A DNA stretch of 12,094 bases from Ramlibacter sp. (lineage in GTDB: Bacteria > Pseudomonadota > Gammaproteobacteria > Burkholderiales > Burkholderiaceae_C). Shown here in pieces: positions 1 through 7,386 of this stretch. Below the pieces are notes generated by a model that was given only the letters and a program-made list of their open reading frames with translations, was not told where the DNA came from and made no database searches. Numbering within the stretch: position 1 is the first letter of the stretch; the number at the start of each line of letters is the position of its first letter. A program made the position numbers and the translations under genes. Where the stretch lies: the NCBI GenBank assembly GCA_028292185.1, contig JAQGMT010000171.1, forward strand, positions 1-12,094. Reading direction: 5' to 3'.

Positions 1-1217
1 CGATGCTCCGCCAGCAGCAGCGCGAGCACGGCCATGTACAGGTGGCCTTCCACGAAATCCATCAACAGCGAGTTGAAAATGCAACCCGTGGCAAAGGCCA
101 GCGCCGCACCGGTCAACATGCCGGCCACCGGAGCACGGGCTCGCACGGCCGCTCGCAGCGGCAGGCACAACCACACGAGGAACAGGCAAAGCGCCGCCAC
201 GCCGCCGCCGATCAGCTGCATCAGGTATTCGTCGTGCGGGTTGCTGGTGCTCACCCAATGGGACGGGTCGTCGATCACCGCCGGCTCTGCGTCGTAACGC
301 GCTCGGGCCGCCTGCTCGTGGACCTGGGAGTAATTGGCGAAACCGGCGCCGGAGAGCGCGTACCGCCGCACCAGATCCATTCCCACCTGCATCATGTTGA
401 CGCGAATCGCGGTGGAACTGAGCGGTCCGGCCGAGGGAGCGGTTTGCGAGGCGGCGAGTGTCTCCTGCAGCCTGCTGCCCACGGCGCCCGAAGCCATCGC
501 CAGCACCATCACCAGCAGCGGCGCCGCGACCAGCGCGGCCCAGCGCCAGCGCCGAGGGCTCAGCCACCAGGCCGCGCAGGACGCCAGTATCACCAGCACC
601 ACGTGGCCGGTCCGTGCGTTGACGGCGAACAGCGCCGTCGCGGCCAGGAAAACGGCGAGCGCGCGCCCCGGCCAGCGGCGCGGGCGGCTCTCTGCCTGCG
701 TCAGCGCGAGGAAGGCGCAAAGCGCCAGGCCAAAGCCGACGGAGATCCTGCGGCGGTCCAGCACGGCGGCCAGCGGCGGCAGCAGCAGCGCGGCCCACTG
801 GGCGATCGCAATCAGGGTCACGCCCACGAACAGCGCCCGCAGGAACACGCGCCGGCAGCGGGCGTCCTGCAGCAGCGCAAAGAGCATCGGTGCCAGCAGC
901 AGTTCCTGGTAATGATTGATGGCGTGGAGCGCAGGCATATGGGCGCCGCTGATCCAAAGCGTATGGACCGCGATGTACGCCAGCAGCACCAGGCCCGCCG
1001 CCATGGTCGGCTCGCTCCAGGGACGGGCGTCGAGAATCCAGCGCGGACGCGCCAGCGCGAGCAGCACCAGGGCGGCCATCGAAATCGACACACCGGAAGT
1101 CGAGAAGGGCAGGAAGAAGCCGAGCGTGGTAAACGCGGTGCCCGCCATCAGCTGCCAGCGCGACAAGGGTGCTGCGCCGCGCCGGGCAATGTCCGCGGGA
1201 GCTGGCGGCGGCGTCAT
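1..1217 (-). CDS. O-antigen ligase-like polytopic membrane protein (Wzy_C family), 3' end beyond window
   Basis: Reading leftward from the ATG at 1217, the frame is open for 405 codons and runs off the window edge. The protein is very hydrophobic, with alternating membrane segments rich in Leu, Ala and Val. In its C-terminal third, around residue 325, it carries STSNPHDEYLMQL, which resembles the NPHNEYL-type motif of the large periplasmic loop of O-antigen ligases and polymerases (Wzy_C). Family members attach undecaprenyl-linked O-polysaccharide to lipid A-core in the periplasm, or ligate similar glycans. The ATG overlaps the msbA stop (ATGA, 1214-1217), so the two are probably one operon with coupled translation, and both act in LPS export and assembly. 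The family is usually about 400-420 residues, so only a short C-terminus should be missing. It could instead be a Wzy polymerase or a protein glycosylation ligase; the class is clear but the substrate is not. Confidence 0.75.
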   Translation of the reverse strand, partial: MTPPPAPADIARRGAAPLSRWQLMAGTAFTTLGFFLPFSTSGVSISMAALVLLALARPRWILDARPWSEPTMAAGLVLLAYIAVHTLWISGAHMPALHAINHYQELLLAPMLFALLQDARCRRVFLRALFVGVTLIAIAQWAALLLPPLAAVLDRRRISVGFGLALCAFLALTQAESRPRRWPGRALAVFLAATALFAVNARTGHVVLVILASCAAWWLSPRRWRWAALVAAPLLVMVLAMASGAVGSRLQETLAASQTAPSAGPLSSTAIRVNMMQVGMDLVRRYALSGAGFANYSQVHEQAARARYDAEPAVIDDPSHWVSTSNPHDEYLMQLIGGGVAALCLFLVWLCLPLRAAVRARAPVAGMLTGAALAFATGCIFNSLLMDFVEGHLYMAVLALLLAEH

Positions 1218-2941
1218 GTCGTTCCAAACTGCAGCGCGTGCAGGCGCGCGTACAAGCCCGCGCGCGCCAGCAGTTCGCCATGCGTGCCGCTTTCGGCAAC
1301 CCGGCCCTGCTCGAGCACCACCACCTTGTCGGCATGCTCGATGGTGGAGAGCCGGTGCGCGATGATCAGTGTGGTGCGGCCCGCCATCAAGCGCTGCAAC
1401 GCTTCCTGCACCTGCCGCTCGGAGGCGGTGTCCAGCGCCGAGGTCGCCTCGTCCAGGATCAGCACCGGCGCATCCTTGTAGAGCGCTCGCGCGATCGCCA
1501 GCCGCTGGCGCTGGCCGCCGGAAAGCGTCACGGCGTTGTGGCCGACCACGGTGGCGAGACCGTCCGGCAGGGACGCGACAAGTTCTTCCAGGTTGGCTGC
1601 GGCCACGCAGCGGGCCAGTCGCGCCTTGTTGGGGGCGGCGCCCAGGGCCACGTTGGCGGCCAGGGTGTCGTTGAACATCACCACGTCCTGGCTCACCAGC
1701 GCGAACTGCCGCCGCAGCGCGTCCAGCCGCCATTGCGCGACATCATGTCCATCCAGCAGCACGCCGCCCTCCGAAGGCAGCACGAAGCGCGGCAGCAGGT
1801 TGGCCAAGGTGGTCTTGCCCGAGCCCGAGGGGCCCACCAGCGCGATGATTTGCCCCGGTTCGATCGTCAGGTCGACGCCATCGAGCGCGGGCGGCACGTC
1901 ATCCCGGTAGCGCACCCGCACATGCTTGAACTCGATGCGGCCTTGCGCGCGTTCCAGCGCGTAGGTGCCGCCGGACTCGGGCGGGGTGTTGTGCACCAGG
2001 TCGCGCGCGCGCTGCACTGCCGCCAAGCCGCGCGAGATCGGGTTTGCCACTTCGGACAGGCGCTTGATCGGCGCGATCAGCATCAGCATCGCCGTGATGA
2101 AGGAGGCGAAGGCGCCGACGGTGAAGCCCGCGTTCCTTTGCCACAGCGCCATGCAGATCACCGTGGACAGCGCCGCCGCGGCGAGCAGGTGGGTCAGCGG
2201 CGTGATCGAGGCCGAGGCAACGGCCGTCTTCATCGCCAGGCGGCGCAGCGCCGAGCTGAGTTGGTGGAACCGGCCCGCCTGCGCGGTTTGCGCGCCGTGC
2301 AAGCGCACCACCCGCGCCGCCAGCACGTTTTCCTCGACCACATAGGCGAGGTCGTTGGTGGCGGTCTGCGTGGTGCGGGCGATCCGGTACAGCCGGCGCG
2401 ACACGGTGCGGATCAGGAGGGCCACACCGGGCACGATCACGAACACGATCAGCGTCAGTTGCCAGTTGAGGAACACCAGGTAGCCGAGCAGCGCCAGCAG
2501 CGCGACGCTGTCCTTGAGCAGTCCGAGCACGGCGTTGACCAGCAAGGTCGCGCCGTTCTGCACTTCGAAGACGACGGTGTTCGACAAGGCCGTCGCGTTC
2601 TGCTCCTGGAACAGCGCCAGCCGCGCATCCAGCAGCCGCGAAAACATGTCGCGCCGCAAGGCCAGCAGGCCGTCCTGCGTGATCTTGGCCAGGGCGATGT
2701 CGGCCAGGAAACCGGCGAAGCCGCGCACCGTGAACAGCAGCAGCAGGGCGGCCGGCACCATCCAGAGCGCGATGCCGCCCGGCTTGAAGCCGCGATCCAG
2801 CAGGGGTTTGATCAGCGCCGGCAGCAGCGGCTCGGTGGCGGAGGCGACGATGGTCGCGACGACCGCCGCCGCCCAGGCGCCGCGCGCCTTGCCGAAATAG
2901 CCCGCGAGCCAGCGCAGCGCGGTGGTGTCAAAGCGGATCAT
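1214..2941 (-). CDS. msbA: Lipid A export ABC transporter, permease/ATP-binding protein MsbA
   Basis: This 575-residue half-transporter flips lipid A-core across the inner membrane, powered by ATP, and works as a homodimer. Residues 20-310 form the six-helix membrane domain. The nucleotide-binding domain shows Walker A GPSGSGKT (370-377), the Q-loop Gln418, the signature LSGGQRQR (473-480), Walker B VLILDEATSALD with catalytic Glu498, and the H-loop His529 in IIAHRLST. Length fits the MsbA family (about 570-600). I chose the ATG at 2941 because it puts a normal short N-terminus before the first helix; the frame stays open far upstream, but that part is the antisense of the neighbouring glycosyltransferase. 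No strong ribosome site is visible. It is followed by an O-antigen ligase-like gene with a 4-base overlap. Other lipid-exporting ABC half-transporters share these motifs; the LPS context favours MsbA. Confidence 0.88.
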   Translation of the reverse strand: MIRFDTTALRWLAGYFGKARGAWAAAVVATIVASATEPLLPALIKPLLDRGFKPGGIALWMVPAALLLLFTVRGFAGFLADIALAKITQDGLLALRRDMFSRLLDARLALFQEQNATALSNTVVFEVQNGATLLVNAVLGLLKDSVALLALLGYLVFLNWQLTLIVFVIVPGVALLIRTVSRRLYRIARTTQTATNDLAYVVEENVLAARVVRLHGAQTAQAGRFHQLSSALRRLAMKTAVASASITPLTHLLAAAALSTVICMALWQRNAGFTVGAFASFITAMLMLIAPIKRLSEVANPISRGLAAVQRARDLVHNTPPESGGTYALERAQGRIEFKHVRVRYRDDVPPALDGVDLTIEPGQIIALVGPSGSGKTTLANLLPRFVLPSEGGVLLDGHDVAQWRLDALRRQFALVSQDVVMFNDTLAANVALGAAPNKARLARCVAAANLEELVASLPDGLATVVGHNAVTLSGGQRQRLAIARALYKDAPVLILDEATSALDTASERQVQEALQRLMAGRTTLIIAHRLSTIEHADKVVVLEQGRVAESGTHGELLARAGLYARLHALQFGTT

Positions 2942-3031
2942 GCGGGCCGTGCTGCGACGCCCGACGCACAACCTTTGTCCATGAATGAGGGTGCAATAAT
3001 CAGCCGATCGATCGAATGGAGGGATTATGCC
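2942..3031. promoter_or_regulatory. Divergent promoter region between msbA and the glycosyltransferase/tol series
   Basis: This 90-base gap is the only place where leftward msbA and the rightward glycosyltransferase-tolB-pal-cpoB series can both have promoters. For the rightward side there is a TTGTCC (2975-2980) and an AATAAT-like -10 near 2995-3000, but their spacing (14 bases) is short, so the match is tentative. No clear hexamer pair was found for the leftward side. The region is visibly more AT-rich than the genes beside it. The location is inferred from gene layout rather than from a strong consensus. Confidence 0.35.
3018..3023 (+). promoter_or_regulatory. Strong Shine-Dalgarno GGAGGG that decides the glycosyltransferase start
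   Basis: GGAGGG lies 8 bases before an in-frame GTG (3032) and only 3 bases before an ATG at 3027 in a different frame. That ATG opens a 15-codon mini-ORF whose TGA overlaps the ATG at 3071 (ATGA). It is the only good ribosome site near the gene, so it serves either the GTG start directly or a tiny leader ORF coupled to the ATG at 3071. Confidence 0.55.
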
Positions 3032-3844
3032 GTGCGGGCGGCTGCGGCTCCCGCGCCAGCGGCACGCGCCATGACCAGCCAACTGAGCATCATCATCGTC
3101 GCCAGGAACGAGGCCATCAACATCGCCGAGTGCGTGCGATCGGCCCGCTTCGCCGAGCAGGTGATCGTGCTGGACTCCGGCAGCACCGACGGCACGGCCG
3201 ATCTGGCGCGCGCCGAAGGCGCGCAGGTGCAGGTCACCGATTGGCCCGGTTACGGGCCGCAGGTCAACCGTGGAATCGACATGGCCGGCGGCGACTGGAT
3301 CTTTTCTCTGGATGCCGACGAGCGGATCAGCCCCGAGCTGGCCGCGGAAATCCGGATCGCGATCGAGCGCGCCGACGTCAATGGCTTTCGCGTTCCGCGC
3401 ACCTCGATGTATTGCGGCCACTTCATCCGGCACAGCGGCTGGAGTCCCGACTACACATGGCGCCTGGTGCGGCGCGGCAAGGGGCGCTTCACCGAGCACT
3501 TCCTGCACGCCCACCTGCAAGTCGAAGGCGCCACGGGCACATTGAAGCAGCCGATCGTTCACTACAGCTATCGCACGCTGGAAGACGTGCTGGAAAAACT
3601 CAATCGCTACTCCAGCGCCAACGCGCGCGACATGACCACCGCCGGCCGCACTGGCTCGCTCGGGCGGGCCGTCGCGCACGGACTGTGGGCGTTCATTCGC
3701 ACCTATGTGCTGCGCCTGGGATTTCTCGATGGCCGCTGGGGCTTCATGCTGGCGGTCTCCAATGCCGAGGGCACGTATTACCGCTACCTCAAGCTGTGGC
3801 TGGCGCAGCAGGGCGCGGCGCCGGGGCTGTCCTCGCCACCATGA
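3032..3844 (+). CDS. Family 2 glycosyltransferase, LPS-core WaaE/KdtX-like
   Basis: This is a GT-A fold glycosyltransferase of 270 residues (257 if started at ATG 3071). The conserved start LSIIIVARNE is followed by LDSGSTDGT (nucleotide-sugar binding) and SLDADERI, whose DAD is the DxD-like metal site (residues 94-96 from the GTG). The C-terminal half keeps the WRLVRRGKGRF-type segment and the aromatic-rich tail of the family that adds a sugar to the LPS inner core. It acts at the cytoplasmic face of the inner membrane. The GTG at 3032 has the only good ribosome site; the ATG at 3071 matches the usual family N-terminus and would remove an Ala-rich stretch. The gene lies divergent from msbA and overlaps the next gene by ATGA at 3841-3844. 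The sugar donor and acceptor cannot be read from the sequence, so no symbol is given. Confidence 0.8.
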   Translation: MRAAAAPAPAARAMTSQLSIIIVARNEAINIAECVRSARFAEQVIVLDSGSTDGTADLARAEGAQVQVTDWPGYGPQVNRGIDMAGGDWIFSLDADERISPELAAEIRIAIERADVNGFRVPRTSMYCGHFIRHSGWSPDYTWRLVRRGKGRFTEHFLHAHLQVEGATGTLKQPIVHYSYRTLEDVLEKLNRYSSANARDMTTAGRTGSLGRAVAHGLWAFIRTYVLRLGFLDGRWGFMLAVSNAEGTYYRYLKLWLAQQGAAPGLSSPP

Positions 3845-4683
3845 AGCTGGGCTTCGTCGTCCTCACCTACAACCGTCCGAACGCCTTGCTTGCGGTATTG
3901 CATGCGCTCGCGCCCCAGTGTCCGCCCGATGCGGTGGTGGTCATCGCCGACGACGGCTCCCGGCCTGACAGCGTGGCAGCGCTGCGTTCAGGGCTGCCCG
4001 CGTTTGCCTGCCGCGCAAGGCACGTCTGGCATCCCGATGTCGGATTCACGGCCGCCAGGGCGCGCAATCTCGGCGCGCTGCACGCGCAAGCCGACTACCT
4101 GGTGTTCCTGGACGGCGACTGCTTGCCGGGTTCGGGATTCGTCGATCACCATCGGCGGCTTGCACAAGCGGGGCACTTCGTCAACGGCAGCCGGGTGTTG
4201 CTCAGCGCCGCCCTGACCAACCGGGTCTTGCGTGGTGAAGTCCAGTTGGCCGGATTGAGCGCCGTGGAGTGGCTGCGCCTGCGCCTCGCGGGAGACGTTA
4301 ACAAACTGACGCATCTTCTTTACTGGCCGGCGGTACCGGGCCGTGTACAAGAGCACTTCCGTTGGAACGGGATCCGCAGCTGCAACTTTGGGGTCTGGTA
4401 TCGTGACCTGCAAACGGTCAACGGCTTTGACGAGAGCTTCAACGGCTGGGGCCACGAGGACGCCGACCTGGTGCTGCGACTGCATCACCAGGGCTTGCGG
4501 CGCAAGAATGGCCACCTGGCCACCGAGGTGTACCACCTGTGGCACCCGGAGAACAGCCGGTCGGCCGAGGACGCGAATCGCGAGAAGGTGCGCAGGCGCA
4601 TGAACTCGGGAATCACGCGCGCCGACATCGGTTTGGCCGAGGCGCTGGGGTATTCCACGACGGTGGTGACTGAACTCAACTGA
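3841..4683 (+). CDS. Glycosyltransferase with GT2-type N-terminus and GT7 (galactosyltransferase-like) C-terminal domain
   Basis: This protein has 280 residues. It starts with a nucleotide-sugar binding fold (VVLTYNRP, then IADDGS near residue 36) and has a DGD metal site at 91-93. The C-terminal half carries FNGWGHEDADLVLRL (about 200-214), the acceptor-side signature of the GT7 C-terminal (galactosyltransferase) domain, followed by HLWHPENS. This two-part build is seen in bacterial glycosyltransferases of LPS, capsule or exopolysaccharide synthesis. The start overlaps the previous stop (ATGA) and no separate ribosome site is visible, which points to translational coupling. It ends only 2 bases before the earliest possible tolB start. 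Its likely role is a further sugar transfer in LPS core or O-unit assembly. The transferred sugar is unknown, and 'galactosyl' is only the name of the domain family. Confidence 0.8.
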   Translation: MKLGFVVLTYNRPNALLAVLHALAPQCPPDAVVVIADDGSRPDSVAALRSGLPAFACRARHVWHPDVGFTAARARNLGALHAQADYLVFLDGDCLPGSGFVDHHRRLAQAGHFVNGSRVLLSAALTNRVLRGEVQLAGLSAVEWLRLRLAGDVNKLTHLLYWPAVPGRVQEHFRWNGIRSCNFGVWYRDLQTVNGFDESFNGWGHEDADLVLRLHHQGLRRKNGHLATEVYHLWHPENSRSAEDANREKVRRRMNSGITRADIGLAEALGYSTTVVTELN

Positions 4684-4703
4684 CGATGAAGAGACTAAAC
4701 AGC

Positions 4704-5984
4704 ATGAACCAAGGCGCAATGTGGCGACGGCGTGAGATGGTGGCGCTCCTGGGCGCGGCGGCGGTGCCGGCCTGGGCGCAGTTCCGGGTCGAGGTGACCG
4801 GCGTGGGCTTGACCCAGTTGCCGATCGCGATCGCGCCATTTCGCGGCGAGGCCCAGGCGCCGCAAAAGATCGCGGCCATCGTGCAGGCGGACCTCGAACG
4901 CAGCGGACAGTTCCGTGCCATCGATGCGGCGGGCGCCGCACTCGATGAGAGCAGCCGCCCCGACGTCACGCCGTGGCGCCAGAAAGGCGCCGATTCCCTG
5001 TCGGTGGGCAGCGTCGTGCGTTTGGCCGACGGCCGCTGGGACGTGCGCTTCCGGCTCTGGGACGTGGTGCGTGGCCAGGACCTCGGGGGCCAGAGCTACG
5101 CGGTGGTGGTCGGCGACCTGCGCCTGGCGGCCCACCGCATCGCCGACTTCATCTACGAAAAGCTCACCGGCGAAAAAGGCGTGTTCTCCACGCGCATCGC
5201 GTACGTCACCAAGGCCGGCAACCGCTACAACCTGTGGGTGGCCGACTCCGATGGCGAAAACGCCCAATCGGCCTTGGCCAGTGGCGAGCCGATCATCTCC
5301 CCGGCCTGGTCCGGGAACGGAACCCAGCTGGCTTATGTGTCCTTCGAATCGCGCAAACCGGTCGTGTATGTGCACGAGGTGGGCACCGGCAAGCGGCGCC
5401 TGGTCGCCAACTTCCGCGGCTCCAACAGCGCGCCCGCCTGGTCGCCCGACGGCCGCACGCTGGCCGTCACGCTCAGCCGCGACGGCGGCTCGCAGCTCTA
5501 CACCATCAGTTCGAACGGGGGCGAACCGCGGCGCTTGACCCAATCCGCCGGCATCGACACCGAGCCGGTGTACGCGCCTGACGGCCGCAGTATCTATTTC
5601 GTCAGCGACCGGGGTGGCGCGCCACAGGTCTATCGCATGCCGGCTGGCGGCGGCAACCCGGAGCGCGTCACGTTTACCGGAACTTACAACATCTCGCCCG
5701 CGATCAGCCCGGACGGCCGCTGGCTGGCCTACATCTCGCGAATCAACGGCGCTTTCAAGCTGCAGGTCATGGAGCTCGGCAGTAGCGCCGTGACTTCCAT
5801 CACGGACACCACCGCTGATGAAAGCCCGAGTTTTGCGCCGAACGGCCGCCTCATCGTCTACGCGACGCGGCAAAATGGGCGTGAGGCGCTGATGACGACC
5901 ACGCTCGACGGCAAAATCAAGGCCCGTCTGGCGGGCCAGGGCGGCGACATCCGCGAACCGGACTGGGGTCCGTTCCAGAAATGA
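4704..5984 (+). CDS. tolB: Tol-Pal system periplasmic beta-propeller protein TolB
   Basis: TolB is the periplasmic partner of Pal and TolA, linking the inner-membrane Tol motor to the outer membrane during division. The 426-residue protein has a signal peptide ending in PAWA before QFRVEV (cut after about residue 25), an N-terminal domain, and then beta-propeller repeats around PAWSPDGRT, EPVYAPDGRS, SPAISPDGRW and SPSFAPNGRL, the normal TolB layout and length. Starts at 4686, 4704 and 4719 are possible. I prefer 4704, which has AAGAG 10 bases upstream; 4686 lies 2 bases after the previous stop and could be coupled to it. The signal region contains RRREMV before a short hydrophobic run, resembling a twin-arginine (Tat) motif rather than a plain Sec signal. 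The upstream neighbour is a glycosyltransferase instead of tolA, which is unusual. The pal start follows 20 bases after the stop. Confidence 0.93.
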   Translation: MNQGAMWRRREMVALLGAAAVPAWAQFRVEVTGVGLTQLPIAIAPFRGEAQAPQKIAAIVQADLERSGQFRAIDAAGAALDESSRPDVTPWRQKGADSLSVGSVVRLADGRWDVRFRLWDVVRGQDLGGQSYAVVVGDLRLAAHRIADFIYEKLTGEKGVFSTRIAYVTKAGNRYNLWVADSDGENAQSALASGEPIISPAWSGNGTQLAYVSFESRKPVVYVHEVGTGKRRLVANFRGSNSAPAWSPDGRTLAVTLSRDGGSQLYTISSNGGEPRRLTQSAGIDTEPVYAPDGRSIYFVSDRGGAPQVYRMPAGGGNPERVTFTGTYNISPAISPDGRWLAYISRINGAFKLQVMELGSSAVTSITDTTADESPSFAPNGRLIVYATRQNGREALMTTTLDGKIKARLAGQGGDIREPDWGPFQK

Positions 5985-6004
5985 ATCAACTTAGGAGTTA
6001 TTTG

Positions 6005-6538
6005 ATGTTCAAAGGGGTATTCGCGGCGTTCGCCGTGGCCGTGGCGCTGGTCGCTTGCTCGAGCGTGCCGCTCAGTGATGTCCCGGTGGAGGACAAGGGC
6101 GCCAGCAGCGTTGGCCAGCAGCCGGGCGGCCCGGGCACTGGCGCGCAAAGCGGCGTCGCACCCGTGGTCACCGATACCGCGGCGGGCAGCGTCGCCGGAC
6201 CCGCGAACGTTTCGCGCCTGATTTATTTCGACTACGACAGCTACGAAATCAAGCCCGAGTTCCAGACGCTGATCGAATCCCATGCGCGCTTCATGAAAGC
6301 GAACGCCGACCGCCGGCTGGCCATCGAAGGCCACACCGACGAACGCGGCGGGCGTGAATACAACCTGGCGCTCGGCCAGCGCCGCGCCGAAGCGGTGCGC
6401 CGCGCGCTGGTGTTGCTGGGCGTGGCCGACAACCGGCTCGAAGCGGTGAGCTTCGGCAAGGAAAAGCCGGCGGACCCCGGCAGCGACGAGACGGCCTTCG
6501 CCAAGAATCGCCGCGCTGAACTCGTGTATCGCCGATGA
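6005..6538 (+). CDS. pal: Peptidoglycan-associated outer-membrane lipoprotein Pal
   Basis: Pal is anchored in the outer membrane by its lipid and binds peptidoglycan and TolB, keeping the envelope layers together at the division site. The 177-residue precursor has a lipoprotein signal with the lipobox LVAC (Cys18 is the lipidated residue). A flexible Gly/Ser/Pro linker runs to about residue 60, and an OmpA-like domain follows with YFDYDSYEI, EGHTDERGGREYN and LGQRRAEAV, the peptidoglycan-binding motifs. An upstream in-frame ATG at 5981 overlaps the tolB stop, but the ATG at 6005 has a clear ribosome site (AGGAG, 5993-5997, 7-base spacing) and gives a correct lipoprotein signal. The stop overlaps the cpoB start by ATGA. 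Confidence 0.95.
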   Translation: MFKGVFAAFAVAVALVACSSVPLSDVPVEDKGASSVGQQPGGPGTGAQSGVAPVVTDTAAGSVAGPANVSRLIYFDYDSYEIKPEFQTLIESHARFMKANADRRLAIEGHTDERGGREYNLALGQRRAEAVRRALVLLGVADNRLEAVSFGKEKPADPGSDETAFAKNRRAELVYRR

Positions 6539-7332
6539 GCAGCCCCATCTTTCATCGTGGTTCCCCTTGGCGCCGCCTGGCTGCGGCGGTCCTCGCCGTG
6601 CTGTGCGTAGGCGCCTCTTCCATGGCCTCGGCCGCGCTGTTCGAAGACGACGAGGCACGTCGCGCGATCCTCGAATTGCGCCAGCGTGTCGAGGCACAGC
6701 GGATCGCGGGCGAGCGTCAAAGCCAGGACCAACGACAGGACGCGGAGCAGCTGCGCCGCAGCCTGCTGGAGTTGCAGGCGCAGATCGAGTCGCTGCGGGG
6801 CGAGATCGCGCGCTTGAACGGCCAGAATGAGCAGGTCCTGCGCACGCTGGCCGACGTGCAGCGGCAGCAGAAGGACGTCGCGCAAGGCGTGGAAGAGCGC
6901 TTGCGCAAGGTGGAGCCGGGCAAGGTGTCGGTCGACGGGCGCGAGTTCATCGCCGATCCGAACGAGTCGCGCGAATTCGAGGCGGCGCTCGCCGTCTTCC
7001 GCAAGGGCGAGTTCCCGGCCGCGCAGGCGGCCTTCGCCGATTTCATCAAACGCTATCCCCAAAGCGGCTTCCGCCCGACCGCCTTGTTCTGGCTGGGCAA
7101 TGCCCAGTATGCGAACCGCGACTACCGCGGCGCCATCGGAAACTTCCGCGCGCTGCTCACCGCTGCGCCGGATCATCCGCGGGCGCCTGAAGCAGTGTTG
7201 TCCATCGCCAATTGCCAGATTGAGCTGAAGGACAACCCCGGCGCGCGCCGCACCCTCGACGAGCTGGTGCGAACCTATCCGCAATCGGAGGCGGCGAGCG
7301 CCGCCAAGGAAAGGCTGGCCCGGCTGCGTTAG
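6535..7332 (+). CDS. cpoB: Cell division coordinator CpoB (YbgF), periplasmic TPR protein
   Basis: CpoB couples outer-membrane constriction by Tol-Pal to septal peptidoglycan synthesis and acts in the periplasm. The 265-residue precursor begins with a Sec signal peptide (cut near SMASA, residue 34). A charged, Gln-rich coiled coil follows (about 40-120) and corresponds to the trimerisation region of YbgF. Then come three TPR-like repeats (about 145-265) containing EAALAVFRKGEF, ALFWLGNAQYANRDY and LDELVRTYPQSE. The ATG overlaps the pal stop (ATGA), so translation is probably coupled. It is the last gene of the series; a terminator hairpin lies 23 bases downstream. Confidence 0.9.
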   Translation: MSSPIFHRGSPWRRLAAAVLAVLCVGASSMASAALFEDDEARRAILELRQRVEAQRIAGERQSQDQRQDAEQLRRSLLELQAQIESLRGEIARLNGQNEQVLRTLADVQRQQKDVAQGVEERLRKVEPGKVSVDGREFIADPNESREFEAALAVFRKGEFPAAQAAFADFIKRYPQSGFRPTALFWLGNAQYANRDYRGAIGNFRALLTAAPDHPRAPEAVLSIANCQIELKDNPGARRTLDELVRTYPQSEAASAAKERLARLR

Positions 7333-7354
7333 CGGCCACTGGGGGCGTGCAACC

Positions 7355-7360
7355 TAGAAT
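7355..7360 (+). promoter_or_regulatory. Possible -10 element (TAGAAT) of tcdA
   Basis: TAGAAT matches the sigma-70 -10 hexamer at five of six positions and lies 27 bases before the tcdA GTG, inside the foot of the cpoB terminator stem. The best upstream -35 candidate (TTAGCG at 7330) is poor and has 19-base spacing. Transcription from here would leave a leader of about 20 bases. Confidence 0.3.
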
Positions 7361-7385
7361 CGGGCGATGATCTCGCCCGATTTTT
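7356..7385 (+). terminator. Rho-independent terminator of the tolB-pal-cpoB series
   Basis: ATCGGGCG (7359-7366) pairs perfectly with CGCCCGAT (7374-7381) around a 7-base loop. The stem can extend by A-T and G-U pairs at its foot, and the 3' arm runs into five T (7381-7385). It begins 23 bases after the cpoB stop and ends one base before the tcdA start codon. Confidence 0.7.
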
Positions 7386-7386
7386 C

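Noticed and set aside
3..1481. 492-codon rightward open frame
   Set aside because: It is the antisense of the O-antigen ligase-like gene and the msbA end. Its Arg/Gln/His-rich, low-complexity composition is typical of the complement of GC-rich coding DNA.
1169..3031. Long rightward extension upstream of the family 2 glycosyltransferase
   Set aside because: It is antisense to msbA, has no domain character, and the strong ribosome site at 3018 marks the real start.
2942..3679. Upstream extension of the msbA frame
   Set aside because: It lies antisense to the glycosyltransferase; the ATG at 2941 gives a normal MsbA N-terminus.
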